This document shows, in pieces, positions 8,144-16,606 of a DNA stretch of 64,000 nucleotides. The stretch is from Micromonospora chokoriensis. Its GTDB lineage: Bacteria; Actinomycetota; Actinomycetes; Mycobacteriales; Micromonosporaceae. Made by a program: the position numbers and the translations under genes. Under the pieces are notes generated by a model. That model ran no database searches. It saw only the letters and a program-made list of their open reading frames with translations, and was not told the origin of the DNA. The stretch lies in NCBI RefSeq assembly GCF_900091505.1, contig NZ_LT607409.1, forward strand, positions 5,890,001 through 5,954,000, given 5' to 3'. How positions within the stretch are numbered: the stretch's first letter is position 1; each line of letters starts with the position of its first letter.

Positions 8144-9775
8144 ATGAAACTGTCCACGCATTCGATGACGTTGCGCCGCGCGGCCCGGAGCCTCTTCGGC
8201 TGGAAGGCACTGCGGCCCAACCAGTTGGCCGCCATGCGCGCGGTGATGAAGCGACGTGACGCCCTGGTGGTGTTGCCCACCGGCGCCGGCAAGTCGGCCA
8301 TCTACCAGATCCCGGCCAGCCTGATCCCCGGCCCCACCGTGGTGATCTCTCCGCTGCTGGCGCTCCAACAGGACCAGATCGCCGCCCTCAACGAACGGCA
8401 GCGCCCCGAGCTGCGGGCGGTGCGGATCAGCTCGAACGAGTCGGCCGCCCAGCAGGCCGAGGCGATCACCGAGGTCCGCGAGGGCCGGGCCGAGTTCCTG
8501 TTCATCACCCCGGAGCAACTCAGCAACCCCGACCGGATGGCCGAGGTCGCCTCGCTGAAGCCGGCGCTGGTGGCGATCGACGAGGCGCACTGCATCTCCG
8601 CGTGGGGGCACGACTTCCGCCCCGACTACCTGGCGCTCGGGCACCTCATCGAAGGCCTCGGTCGGCCGCCGGTGGTCGCGCTCACCGCCACCGCCTCCCC
8701 GCCGGTCCGCGACGACATCATCGCCCGCCTGCGCCTGCGCGATCCGGACGTGGTCATCTCCGGGCTGGACCGGCCCAACCTCTTCCTGGAGGTCGCGCAC
8801 TGCCCGGACGAGGACTACCGGTGGCGGCGTCTGATGACGCTGCTGCGCGACGAGGGGCGGCCGGGAATCATCTACGTGCCGACCCGCCGTTCCTCGGAGG
8901 AGTTAGCCGCCCGGCTGACCGACGCCGGCTTCCCGGCGCTGTCGTACCACGGCGGGATGCCGGTCGGGGCGCGCGCGGAGCTGCACGAGGCGTTCCTCGC
9001 CGACGAGGTCCCCATCATGGTGGCGACCTCGGCGTTCGGGATGGGCATCGACAAGCCGAACATCGCCTGGGTGGTGCACATGGCGCTGCCCGACTCGCCG
9101 GACAGCTACTTCCAGGAGATCGGCCGGGCCGGTCGCGACGGGCAGCCGGCCCGGGTGCTGCTGCTGTGGCGGGCCGAGGACGTGGGTCTGCAACGGTTCT
9201 TCAGCGGCGGTCTGCCCGACGCCGACGAGTTGCGCGACCTGGCCGCGTTGCTGCGTCGCAAGCCGGCCACCAAGACCGAGCTGCGCGAGGCCACCGGGCT
9301 CGGGCCGCGCAAGCTGGGCCAGTATCTGGCCCTGCTGGAGCAGGTCGGTGCCGCCGAGCCGCGCGCCCGCCAGCGCATCGGCGCCCCGCGCTACTCCCCC
9401 ACGCCGACCGACGCCGCCACGGCGGCACTGACCGAGGCGGAGCGTCAGCAGACGGTCACGCGGTCCCGCACCGACATGATGCGGGCCTTCGCCGAGACCA
9501 CCGCCTGTCGGGGGCAGACCCTGCTGGCCTACTTCGGCGAGCAGATGACCGACGTCTGCGGCCACTGCGACAACTGCCACAACGGCACCAGCGTCGCCGA
9601 CCAGGGCGCGGTCGGCCCGTTCCCGGTGCACAGCCGGGTGCGTCACCCGGAGTGGGGCCAGGGCCTGGTGCTCTCCTACGAGGACGACAAGATGACGGTT
9701 CTCTTCGACGAGGTCGGGTACAAGACGTTGTCGGTGCGCGTGGTGTCCGAACAGGGCCTGCTGACCCTGGACTAG
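8144..9775 (+). CDS. recQ: RecQ-family ATP-dependent DNA helicase
   Basis: 543 residues from ATG 8144; ATG 8165 is also possible, and ATG 8090 is rejected because it lies in the palindrome. Walker A is LPTGAGKS (46-51 core), Walker B with DEAH at 146-149 followed by the RecQ-specific CISAWGHDFRPDY aromatic loop, and motif VI is seen in FQEIGRAGRDG. The zinc site CRGQTLLAYFGE...CGHCDNC marks the RecQ-CT domain. An extra C-terminal piece of about 55 residues (VRHPEWGQGLVLSY...VLFDEVGYKTLSV) looks like a small Tudor-like barrel in place of an HRDC domain. It unwinds 3'-5' in recombination repair. Confidence 0.92.
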   Translation: MKLSTHSMTLRRAARSLFGWKALRPNQLAAMRAVMKRRDALVVLPTGAGKSAIYQIPASLIPGPTVVISPLLALQQDQIAALNERQRPELRAVRISSNESAAQQAEAITEVREGRAEFLFITPEQLSNPDRMAEVASLKPALVAIDEAHCISAWGHDFRPDYLALGHLIEGLGRPPVVALTATASPPVRDDIIARLRLRDPDVVISGLDRPNLFLEVAHCPDEDYRWRRLMTLLRDEGRPGIIYVPTRRSSEELAARLTDAGFPALSYHGGMPVGARAELHEAFLADEVPIMVATSAFGMGIDKPNIAWVVHMALPDSPDSYFQEIGRAGRDGQPARVLLLWRAEDVGLQRFFSGGLPDADELRDLAALLRRKPATKTELREATGLGPRKLGQYLALLEQVGAAEPRARQRIGAPRYSPTPTDAATAALTEAERQQTVTRSRTDMMRAFAETTACRGQTLLAYFGEQMTDVCGHCDNCHNGTSVADQGAVGPFPVHSRVRHPEWGQGLVLSYEDDKMTVLFDEVGYKTLSVRVVSEQGLLTLD

Positions 9776-9863
9776 CCTGACCCGGGTGCCCGTGGCGGGC
9801 CCGGTGGATCGACCGATCAGAGCACCGTTTGACCAAGCAGAGCAGGGCGGAAGGGGCATTGCC

Positions 9864-10367
9864 GTGATCGAGCAGCCGGCGTACACCGGTTTCGGTTTCT
9901 CCGACGGGGAGTGGGGGTTGCTGGTCGGCCTGCCGCAGTCGGTGTTGACCGCGGCGAGCGCCGCCGAGTCCGACGGCACCCGCCGGACCATGGCGGAGAC
10001 CGCAGCCGGCCTGGAGACCATCTCTGCCGGCCGCGAGTCGGCCAGCCCGTTGGTCGCCGCCGTGGCCGGTGAGATCGTGACCCGGGTCGGCGACCCGGAG
10101 GCCGGCGCGGAGCTGCCGGTCATCGCGCCCGACGACCCGCGCGCGCTGATCGACGACGTGCTGCTGCGGGCCGGCCAGGCCTCCGCGCTGCTGGCCGCCC
10201 GTGTCGACGAGGGCGAGGCCGGCGCGTACCGGCACTGGCTCGTGCAGATCGCCGAGCAGGTGGTGGGCGCCGCGTCCAGCGGTGGACTGCTGGGCATCGG
10301 CGGCGAATCCGTCAGCGACTCCGAGCGGCGCTTCCGCGACCGGCTCGCGCACGTGCTCAACGACTGA
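9864..10367 (+). CDS. Conserved actinobacterial protein, unknown function
   Basis: 167 residues from GTG 9864, chosen for the GGAAGGGG ribosome site six bases upstream; the frame is open further back but without a better start. Mostly alpha-helical and acidic, no membrane span, beginning IEQPAYTGFGFSDGEWGLLVGLP. The pattern of a helix-rich protein with a C-terminal SGGLLGIGGESVS loop recurs in actinobacterial proteins I remember only as hypothetical. GTTTGACC at 9820 sits at a plausible promoter distance. Its 3' end overlaps the MFS gene by 11 bases, tail to tail. Confidence 0.75.
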   Translation: MIEQPAYTGFGFSDGEWGLLVGLPQSVLTAASAAESDGTRRTMAETAAGLETISAGRESASPLVAAVAGEIVTRVGDPEAGAELPVIAPDDPRALIDDVLLRAGQASALLAARVDEGEAGAYRHWLVQIAEQVVGAASSGGLLGIGGESVSDSERRFRDRLAHVLND

Positions 10368-11946
10368 CCGACGACAGCGAGGGGTCGACCGGACCGGTCG
10401 GCTCGGCGGCCAGTGCCGTGGAGTCGGCCGGTCGGACGCCGCGCAGGGCGACCAGCGCGGTGACCGCGCCCAGCAGCATCACCGCCATGGCGGCGTACGC
10501 GGCCAGGTGCAGCCCGTCGGTGAACGCGACGGCGGCGACGTGTCGTACCCCGTCGGCCAGGTCCGCCGGCAGCCCCTGGGCGACGGCGAGCGCGCCGCCC
10601 AGCGTCTCCCGGGCCGCGTCGCCGGTGTCGGCGGGCAGCCCGGCCGGCAGGCCGTCGACGATCTCGCGGCGGTAGACCGCCGCGCCCACGCTGCCCAGGA
10701 TCGCCATTCCCAGCGCACCACCCAGTTCGCTGCTGGACTCGGTCAGCGCCGACGCGACACCGGCCTGCTCGGGCGGCGCCGCGCCGAGGACGAGCTCGGT
10801 GACGAGGGACATCACCATCACCAGGCCACCCGCGTACACACTGGCGCCGACGAGGAGCAGCCACAGTGGTGTCTCCGGCGTGACCCGGGTCAACACCACG
10901 AAGCCGACCGCGGCGATCCCGAAGCCCGCACCGATCAGGTACGCCCGCTCGACGCGGTGGGCGAGGGCGGCGGCGGCCGGCGCGACTCCGCCCACGGCGA
11001 GGGACGGCACGAGGCTCCACAGTGCCGCCCGCAGCGGGCTCAGGCCGAGCACCAGCTGGAGGTGCTGGGTGGTGAAGATGGCGAAGCCGACGAGGGCGAA
11101 CATCGCCAGCAGGTTGACCGCGAGCGCCCCGCCGAAGCCGCGACGGCGGAACAGCCGGAGGTCGACCATCGGGTACGCCCGGGTCCGCTGGCGGTGCAGG
11201 AAGAGCGCGCCCACCAGCAGGCCGCCGACGATGGCGAGCACCCGCAGCGGGCTGACGCCGTCGCGCGCCATCTCCTTGATGCCGTAGATCACCGGCAGCA
11301 GCGCGCCGAGCGACAGCGCCGCGCTGATCAGGTCGAACCGCCCGGTCGCCGGGTTGCGGAACTCGGGCACCAGGAGCGGGGCGAGCAGGAGCAGCATCAG
11401 CATCGCGGGGATGTTGATCAGGAAGATCGAGCCCCACCAGAAGTGCTCCAGCAGGACGCCGCTGAGCACGGGGCCGACCGCGATGCCGCCGGTGAGGGTG
11501 GCGGTCCAGACGGCGACGGCGGTGCCGCGCTGCCTGGCGTCGTGGAACATATTGCGCACCAGGGCGAGGGTCGAGGGCATCAGGGTGGCCCCGCCGACAC
11601 CGAGCAGGGCGCGGGCGGCGATCAGCGTCGCGGTGCTGTCGGCGTACGCGGCCAGCAGTGACGCCGCCCCGAAGGCGGTGGCGCCGATGAGCAGGAGTCG
11701 ACGTCGGCCGATCCGGTCGCCGAGGGCGCCCATGGTGATGAGCAGCCCGGCCAGCACGAAGCCGTAGATGTCGAAGATCCAGAGCTGCTCGGTGGCGGTG
11801 GGGCGCAACTCCGCGCTGATGAACGGGACGGCGAAGTAGAGCACCGACACGTCCATCGAGACCAGGAGCAGCGGAAGCATCAGCACCGTGAGCCCGGTCC
11901 ACTCCCGCCGACCCGCTCGCGGTGCCGGTGTGGTGGTGGTCGTCAT
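10357..11946 (-). CDS. DHA2-type MFS drug efflux transporter (14 helices)
   Basis: 529 residues from ATG 11946; AAAGG lies nine bases upstream of it, while ATG 11952 would be too close. Features of the DHA2 branch: MDVSVLYFAVPFI in helix 1, the GDRIGRRRLL loop between helices 2 and 3, and motif C (GGIAVGPVLSGVLLEHFWW) in helix 5, which marks antiporters. About 14 hydrophobic segments are visible. It should expel a drug or toxic metabolite with proton exchange. It is divergent from a TetR-type gene, with two matched operators between them, so substrate-induced derepression is likely. Confidence 0.9.
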   Translation of the reverse strand: MTTTTTPAPRAGRREWTGLTVLMLPLLLVSMDVSVLYFAVPFISAELRPTATEQLWIFDIYGFVLAGLLITMGALGDRIGRRRLLLIGATAFGAASLLAAYADSTATLIAARALLGVGGATLMPSTLALVRNMFHDARQRGTAVAVWTATLTGGIAVGPVLSGVLLEHFWWGSIFLINIPAMLMLLLLAPLLVPEFRNPATGRFDLISAALSLGALLPVIYGIKEMARDGVSPLRVLAIVGGLLVGALFLHRQRTRAYPMVDLRLFRRRGFGGALAVNLLAMFALVGFAIFTTQHLQLVLGLSPLRAALWSLVPSLAVGGVAPAAAALAHRVERAYLIGAGFGIAAVGFVVLTRVTPETPLWLLLVGASVYAGGLVMVMSLVTELVLGAAPPEQAGVASALTESSSELGGALGMAILGSVGAAVYRREIVDGLPAGLPADTGDAARETLGGALAVAQGLPADLADGVRHVAAVAFTDGLHLAAYAAMAVMLLGAVTALVALRGVRPADSTALAAEPTGPVDPSLSSVSR

Positions 11947-11962
11947 GATCATCTGCCTTTCT

Positions 11963-11998
11963 GCGTATGGCGTACGCTGTTATGCGTAGACCATACGC
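11963..11998. promoter_or_regulatory. Two phased operators for the TetR-type regulator
   Basis: Two palindromes of the same form, GCGTA-N5-TACGC, lie at 11963-11977 and 11984-11998, centre to centre 21 bases (two DNA turns). A wider 12-base inverted repeat (TTCTGCGTATGG at 11959-11970 and its complement at 11991-12002) ties them together. They fill the gap between the MFS start (11946) and the regulator start (12029). The layout fits cooperative binding of two repressor dimers that silence both genes. Confidence 0.8.
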
Positions 11999-12028
11999 AG
12001 AACTAGGATGGCGGGGCAAGGAGGAAAA

Positions 12029-12790
12029 GTGGCGGCGAAGACAGACGACAGCGGGCCGAAACTCCCGCCGGCCATCGAGAGCGCCTGGGGGCTGCGAGAA
12101 CGCCCACCCAAGGGCCCCCGGCCGGGCATGAGCGTGCCCACCATCGTGGACGCCGCCGTGCGCGTGGCCGACGCCGACGGCCTGGCAGCCGTGTCGATGA
12201 GCCGGGTGGCCAAGGAGTTGGGCGCCGCCACCATGGCCCTCTACCGGTACGTCGGCTCGAAGGACGAGCTGCTGCTGCTCATGGTGGACGCCGGCTACGG
12301 CCCGTCCCCCGGCCCGCCCGCACCGCAGGACGACTGGCGTGCCGGGCTGACCCGCTGGGCCTGGGCCGAGCACGAGGTGCTGCGGCAACGGACCTGGCTG
12401 CTGCACGTGCCGATCAGCGGCCCGCCGATCACCCCGCAGCAGCTCGGCTGGCTGGAGGACGGGCTGCGCTGCCTCGACGGCACCACGCTCGGCGAGAGCG
12501 AGAAGATGTCGGTGCTCCTCCTGATCACCGGGTACGTCCGCAACGAGGCCACCCTCACGTCGCAGATCGCCGAGGGCGCCCAGGCATCCGGCGTCACGCC
12601 GAGCGAGATGATGCCCGCCTACAACCGGATGCTGGCCCGGCTCATCGACCCGGCCCGCTTCCCGGCGCTGCACCGGGTGCTGGGCGCCGGTGTGCTCAAA
12701 CAGGACGACGACCCGGACGACGAATTCGTCTTCGGCCTGGACCGGATCCTCGACGGAGTCGAGGCACTGATCCGACGCCGAGCAGCCTGA
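12029..12790 (+). CDS. TetR/AcrR-family repressor
   Basis: 253 residues from GTG 12029, chosen because AAGGAGG (12018-12024) sits ideally before it; the in-frame ATG 12008 has no ribosome site. The HTH is near residues 38-85 (TIVDAAVRVADADGLAAVS... then LGAATMALYRYVGSKDELL), followed by a ligand-binding domain with the TetR C-terminal class seen in tetracycline-type regulators (RLIDPARFPALHRVLGAG). Divergent from the efflux pump; it very likely represses the pump and itself through the two operators between them. Confidence 0.88.
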   Translation: MAAKTDDSGPKLPPAIESAWGLRERPPKGPRPGMSVPTIVDAAVRVADADGLAAVSMSRVAKELGAATMALYRYVGSKDELLLLMVDAGYGPSPGPPAPQDDWRAGLTRWAWAEHEVLRQRTWLLHVPISGPPITPQQLGWLEDGLRCLDGTTLGESEKMSVLLLITGYVRNEATLTSQIAEGAQASGVTPSEMMPAYNRMLARLIDPARFPALHRVLGAGVLKQDDDPDDEFVFGLDRILDGVEALIRRRAA

Positions 12791-12800
12791 GGGGGCCCGG

Positions 12801-13835
12801 ATGTTGCCGAGAGACACCATCGACACCACAGTCCTGCCACCGGCCGAACGGTTCGGCATGTGGCTGGACCTGGTCGCCCGCACCTCGGCACCGCTGCGCA
12901 TCCGGTCCGCGCACAGCGACGACTTCGCCGCGCGCGCCGACTTCATCGACCTCAGCCCGGTCCAACTGGTGCAGTACGAGTACCCGTCCCTGGACGCCAC
13001 CCGGGGCCGCAAGCAGGTCCGTCAGTCCGACCCGGAGCTCTACATCCTCGCCCTCACGACCGGCGGTGTCGGCACGTCCAGCCAGGACGGCCACCGCAGC
13101 GAGATCCAGGCCGGCGAGTTCACCTTCTACGACGCGTCCCGGCCGCACGACGTCTGCCACCACGCGACGGAGCCGGAACGGGACCAGGCGACCTCGATCA
13201 TCACGATGATCCCCCACGCCGCGCTGCCGCTGCCGCCGCAGCGGATGGCCGCGCTCTACGGCGGCCGGATGTCCGGCAGCGAGGGGATCGGGGCGCTGCT
13301 GGCGCAGTTCCTCGTCCAGGTGACCGGGCACCCCGAGCAGTACCATGCCGCCGACGCGAGCCGGCTCGGCGCGATCGGGCTCGACCTGGCCACCACCATG
13401 CTCGGCCGACACCTGGTCGCCGAGGACGCCGTACCCGCCGAGGTGCGCCGCCGGGCACTGCTCGCCCAGGTGCAGGCGTACGTCCACCGGCACCTGGGCG
13501 ACGCGACCCTCAACCCCGGGGTCGTCGCCGACGCCCACCACATCTCGGTGCGGTCCCTGCACCGACTGTTCGAGGCCGAAGAGAGCACTGTGGCGTCGTA
13601 CATCCGCGATCTGCGGCTGACCCGGTGCCGACGCGACCTGTCCGACCCGGCGCTGCGCAACCAACCGGTGCAGACCATCGCGGCACGGTGGGGCTTCCCC
13701 GACAAAGCCCACTTCAGCCGGGCGTTCCGGGCAGCCTACGGGGTGAGCCCGCAGGAACATCGCGACACCGCCTCGCATCCGGCGCGGATCGTCAACGGCG
13801 CGGCGTCCGTGGTCAACTCGAGGCGGGCAGACTGA
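12801..13835 (+). CDS. AraC-family transcriptional regulator
   Basis: 344 residues from ATG 12801, only 10 bases after the TetR-type gene, so probably co-transcribed. The N-terminal part (AERFGMWLDLVARTSAPLRI, then a cupin-like half) belongs to the AraC-binding-like type used by many activators in actinobacteria. The C-terminal double HTH is clear: HISVRSLHRLFEAEE and IAARWGFPDKAHFSRAFRAAYG, which is the AraC signature. Effector and targets cannot be told; the neighbouring pump is one candidate. Confidence 0.87.
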   Translation: MLPRDTIDTTVLPPAERFGMWLDLVARTSAPLRIRSAHSDDFAARADFIDLSPVQLVQYEYPSLDATRGRKQVRQSDPELYILALTTGGVGTSSQDGHRSEIQAGEFTFYDASRPHDVCHHATEPERDQATSIITMIPHAALPLPPQRMAALYGGRMSGSEGIGALLAQFLVQVTGHPEQYHAADASRLGAIGLDLATTMLGRHLVAEDAVPAEVRRRALLAQVQAYVHRHLGDATLNPGVVADAHHISVRSLHRLFEAEESTVASYIRDLRLTRCRRDLSDPALRNQPVQTIAARWGFPDKAHFSRAFRAAYGVSPQEHRDTASHPARIVNGAASVVNSRRAD

Positions 13836-13888
13836 CACCACGTGGCCGACCGCTCGCGGTGGGCCGCCAACGGGGGCCGTGGCGAGGC

Positions 13889-13912
13889 GCCCGCCGTGTG
13901 AGCGCGGCGGGC
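13889..13912. terminator. GC hairpin between convergent AraC and topoisomerase genes
   Basis: GCCCGCCG at 13889-13896 and its complement CGGCGGGC at 13905-13912, loop of eight bases. It sits in the 152-base gap between the AraC stop and the topoisomerase stop, facing both. Likely terminator; the rest of the gap shows nothing. Confidence 0.55.
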
Positions 13913-13987
13913 GGCCGCCCGGTGGCCTCCCGACCACGCCGAGTCTCCGGCCCCGCCACTTCCCCCCAGGATCGTAGGCGGGGCCGG

Positions 13988-14971
13988 TCAGGCCTTCTCC
14001 AACAACTCCAGGACGACCCGCTCGGCCTCCTCGCGTGACGCCTTCGGATCCACCGACGCCACCACCCCGTCGTGGTAGAGGTCGACCACCCGAGGATCCA
14101 CGTACGACGCACGAGCCACCGTCGGAGTGTTGCCCAGCAGCTCGGCCACCGCGCGCATCACGGCGACCACCGCCCTGCGGCGCGCGGTCACCGACCGGGC
14201 CGGAGCGACGGTGGCCAACTCGGTGGCGGCGAGCACCGTCGCGTGCCAGGTGCGGAAGTCCTTGGCGGTCATCTCCCCACCACTGGCGTCGCGCAGGTAG
14301 CCGTTCACCTCGTCGCTGCGCACATCCCGCCAGTCCCGACCGTCCCAGTAGCCGAACAGCCGGTCCGCCCGCCGACGCCGACGGCGCAGGTTGACCAGCA
14401 CCTGACACAACTCCGGGTCCTCGATCCGGCGTACCTGCTCGATGCCGCCCTTCGCCGGGAACACCAGGACCACGCAGCCGCCGCGGGACCGGGCGTGCTC
14501 GGGGCGCAGCGTCGACACCCCGTACGTCGGGTCGTCGCCGGCCGCGTACTGGTCGCTGCCGACGCGGAACATCCCCATGTCCAGCAGGCGGGCCACGGTG
14601 GCGAGCACCCGGTCCCGGTTCAACCCCCGGCCGTCCAGGTCACGCCCCACCCGCTCCCGCAGCGCCGGAAGCCGCCGGGCCACCTCCAACATGTGGTCGA
14701 ACTTCGCCTCGTCCTGCTTCTCCCGCCACCGCGGGTGGTAGACGTACTGCTTGCGTCCGGCCGCGTCGACCCCGATCGCCTGGATGTGGCCGTTCGGGTA
14801 CGGCGAGATCCAGACGTCCTGCCAGGCCGGAGGAATGACCAACTCCCGCAGCCGGGCCAGGACCTCCTCGTCGCGGACCGGAGCACCGGTCGGGTCGACG
14901 AAGTGCCAGCCCCGACCGCGCCGACGCCGCCCGTACCCCGGTCGACCCGGGTCACTACGCCGCAACCGCAC
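13988..14971 (-). CDS. DNA topoisomerase IB
   Basis: 327 residues from GTG 14971, overlapping the end of the GT9 gene by 17 bases. It is a bacterial/poxvirus-type topoisomerase IB: RELVIPPAWQDVWISPYPNGHIQAIG at the N-terminus, the catalytic core with KDFRTWHAT (Arg240, His243), and Tyr290 in ARASYVDPRVVDLY, the residue that attacks the DNA backbone. It relaxes positive and negative supercoils without ATP. It is the last gene of the heptose operon, an odd partner; it may have been joined by chance through overlap. Confidence 0.92.
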   Translation of the reverse strand: MRLRRSDPGRPGYGRRRRGRGWHFVDPTGAPVRDEEVLARLRELVIPPAWQDVWISPYPNGHIQAIGVDAAGRKQYVYHPRWREKQDEAKFDHMLEVARRLPALRERVGRDLDGRGLNRDRVLATVARLLDMGMFRVGSDQYAAGDDPTYGVSTLRPEHARSRGGCVVLVFPAKGGIEQVRRIEDPELCQVLVNLRRRRRRADRLFGYWDGRDWRDVRSDEVNGYLRDASGGEMTAKDFRTWHATVLAATELATVAPARSVTARRRAVVAVMRAVAELLGNTPTVARASYVDPRVVDLYHDGVVASVDPKASREEAERVVLELLEKA

Positions 14972-15908
14972 TGGAGACCCGCACCACCCTCTCCACCTCG
15001 GCCACCGCGGCCAACACCTCGTCGAGACGCAGGGCCGCCATCGTCGGATGGCTTCCTACCCCGTCCCACCTGGGCCAATCCCCGTCGCCGGCCCAGAGGA
15101 CACGGTGCCGGGGCCGGTCCGGCGGCGGTCCCCAGCGCGCCGGCGGCACCGGCCCGAAGAGGACCACCGACGCGGTGCCGTACCCGGTGGCCAGATGGGC
15201 CACGCCGGTGTCCCCACTGACCACCAGCCGGGCGTTGGCCACCAGCGCGGCGAGCGTGCCGAGGTCGGTCCGGCCGGCCAGCACCGCGTCCGACCCCAGA
15301 CCGGCAGCCCCGGCCACCCGGGCCGCCAGGGCCCGCTCGTCGGCCGACCCGGTGAGCAACACCCGGTGCCCCTGGTCGGTCAACGCCCGGGCCAGCGCGG
15401 CGAACCGCTCGGCCGGCCAGCGCTTGGCGGGGACCTTGCTGCCGGGATGCAGCACCGTCACACCGGTGGGCAGCCCGGCCGACGCGGGCCGACGCAGGCC
15501 GAGGTCGGCCCGGTCGGCCGGAATGCCGTACCAGGACAGCAGCCGGCACCACCGGTCCACCTCGTGCTCGTCGTCGGACCACTGCGGACCGTCGGCGTGG
15601 TCGCCGTCCGGGTCGGCGAAGGCGAGCAGCCGTCCGGGCCGGGTGGCCGCCAGCAACCGGTGCGACTGCGGGCCGCGTCCGTGCAGGTTGACGGCGACCT
15701 GCGGGGCCGAGCCGACCCGGACGGGCCGGTCCAGCCCGCGGGTGTCCACCAGCCGGTCCACGCCGCCGACCAGGTCGACGAGCGGACCCAGCCCGGCGGG
15801 CGCGGCGAGCACCAACTCCCGAGAGGGGTACGCGGCTCGCAGCGCCCGCACGGCGGGCACCGCTGTCACCAGGTCGCCGACGCCGAGGGCGCGCAGCACG
15901 AGGATCAC
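14955..15908 (-). CDS. GT9 glycosyltransferase (heptosyltransferase-like)
   Basis: 317 residues; GTG 15908 overlaps the SDR stop by four bases. The GT9 signature is seen at the start (ILVLRALGVGDLVTAVPAVRAL) and in the C-terminal nucleotide domain (VTVLHPGSKVPAKRWP near 169-184, VVSGDTGVAHLATGYGTASVVLFGPVPPARWGP near 235-265). GT9 enzymes transfer heptose from ADP-heptose in Gram-negative lipopolysaccharide. Here it sits in an operon encoding NDP-heptose synthesis, so a heptose donor is a good inference; the acceptor is unknown. No membrane span: cytosolic or peripheral. Confidence 0.87.
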   Translation of the reverse strand: MILVLRALGVGDLVTAVPAVRALRAAYPSRELVLAAPAGLGPLVDLVGGVDRLVDTRGLDRPVRVGSAPQVAVNLHGRGPQSHRLLAATRPGRLLAFADPDGDHADGPQWSDDEHEVDRWCRLLSWYGIPADRADLGLRRPASAGLPTGVTVLHPGSKVPAKRWPAERFAALARALTDQGHRVLLTGSADERALAARVAGAAGLGSDAVLAGRTDLGTLAALVANARLVVSGDTGVAHLATGYGTASVVLFGPVPPARWGPPPDRPRHRVLWAGDGDWPRWDGVGSHPTMAALRLDEVLAAVAEVERVVRVSSAVAA

Positions 15909-16606
15909 GGGTACGACGTCTCCTGCTCGGCGCAGACCACCAGCTCACGCACCGCGCAGCCGGGCGGTTGGTGCAGCGCGAACATGATCGCGGCGGCGGT
16001 GTCCACCGGATCGTTGAGGATCGCGTCCGGTCCGGGCTTGTACTGCGGGTCGCGCTCGTCGAAGAACGCCGTGCGCATCCCGCCCGGAATGAGCAGGGTG
16101 ACGCCGACCTGACCGGCGAGTTCGGCGGCGAGGGCACGGGTGAAGCCCACCACCCCGAACTTCGCCGCGCAGTACGCGGTGGCGTCACTGACCGCCTTGA
16201 CTCCCAGGGTGGAGGCGACCGTGACGATGCGGCCCCGGGACGTCAGCAGGAACGGCAACGCGGCCCGGATCACCGCCGCCGTGGCCAGCAGGTCGACAGC
16301 GACGATCCGGTCCCAGGTCTCGCCCGGCACGTCGAGGAGTCGACCCGGCACGTCCATGCCGGCGGCGGTGACCACCGCGTCCAGACCGCCGGCCTGCTCA
16401 GCGAGGTGCTGGGTGGCCACCTCCGCGGCCCGCGTGTCGGCCAGGTCGCACTCGGTCCAGGACACCCCGTCGACCGGTGGCTGCCGGTCCAGCACGACCG
16501 GGCGGCCACCGGACGCGGCCACCGCCGCGACCACCGCCGCGCCGAGCCCGCTCGCGCCCCCGGTGACCAGGACCGTCGGCCCGGCCCCGGGCCGCGTGGC
16601 GGTCAT
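15905..16606 (-). CDS. Short-chain dehydrogenase/reductase in the heptose operon
   Basis: 233 residues from ATG 16606, overlapping HldE by four bases. Classical SDR: cofactor loop TGGASGLG near 15-22, catalytic Ser (VTVASTLGVKA) and YCAAK near 142-146. It is a classical, not extended, SDR, so it is not an HldD-type ADP-heptose 6-epimerase (these are about 310 residues with TGxxGxxG). It may oxidise or reduce a sugar carbon during later steps, but its substrate is unknown. Confidence 0.85.
   Translation of the reverse strand: MTATRPGAGPTVLVTGGASGLGAAVVAAVAASGGRPVVLDRQPPVDGVSWTECDLADTRAAEVATQHLAEQAGGLDAVVTAAGMDVPGRLLDVPGETWDRIVAVDLLATAAVIRAALPFLLTSRGRIVTVASTLGVKAVSDATAYCAAKFGVVGFTRALAAELAGQVGVTLLIPGGMRTAFFDERDPQYKPGPDAILNDPVDTAAAIMFALHQPPGCAVRELVVCAEQETSYP

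Noticed and set aside
12008..12031. ATG 12008 as start of the TetR-type regulator
   Set aside because: No ribosome site; GTG 12029 has AAGGAGG at ideal distance.
8903..13012. Very long minus-strand open frame of 1369 codons
   Set aside because: It runs antisense to recQ, then through the MFS, TetR and AraC genes in a wrong frame; low-complexity Arg/Gly/Ala composition marks it as a shadow of GC-rich coding DNA.
15905..16606. SDR gene as an HldD heptose epimerase
   Set aside because: It is a 233-residue classical SDR with YCAAK and lacks the length and TGxxGxxG loop of extended SDRs such as HldD.
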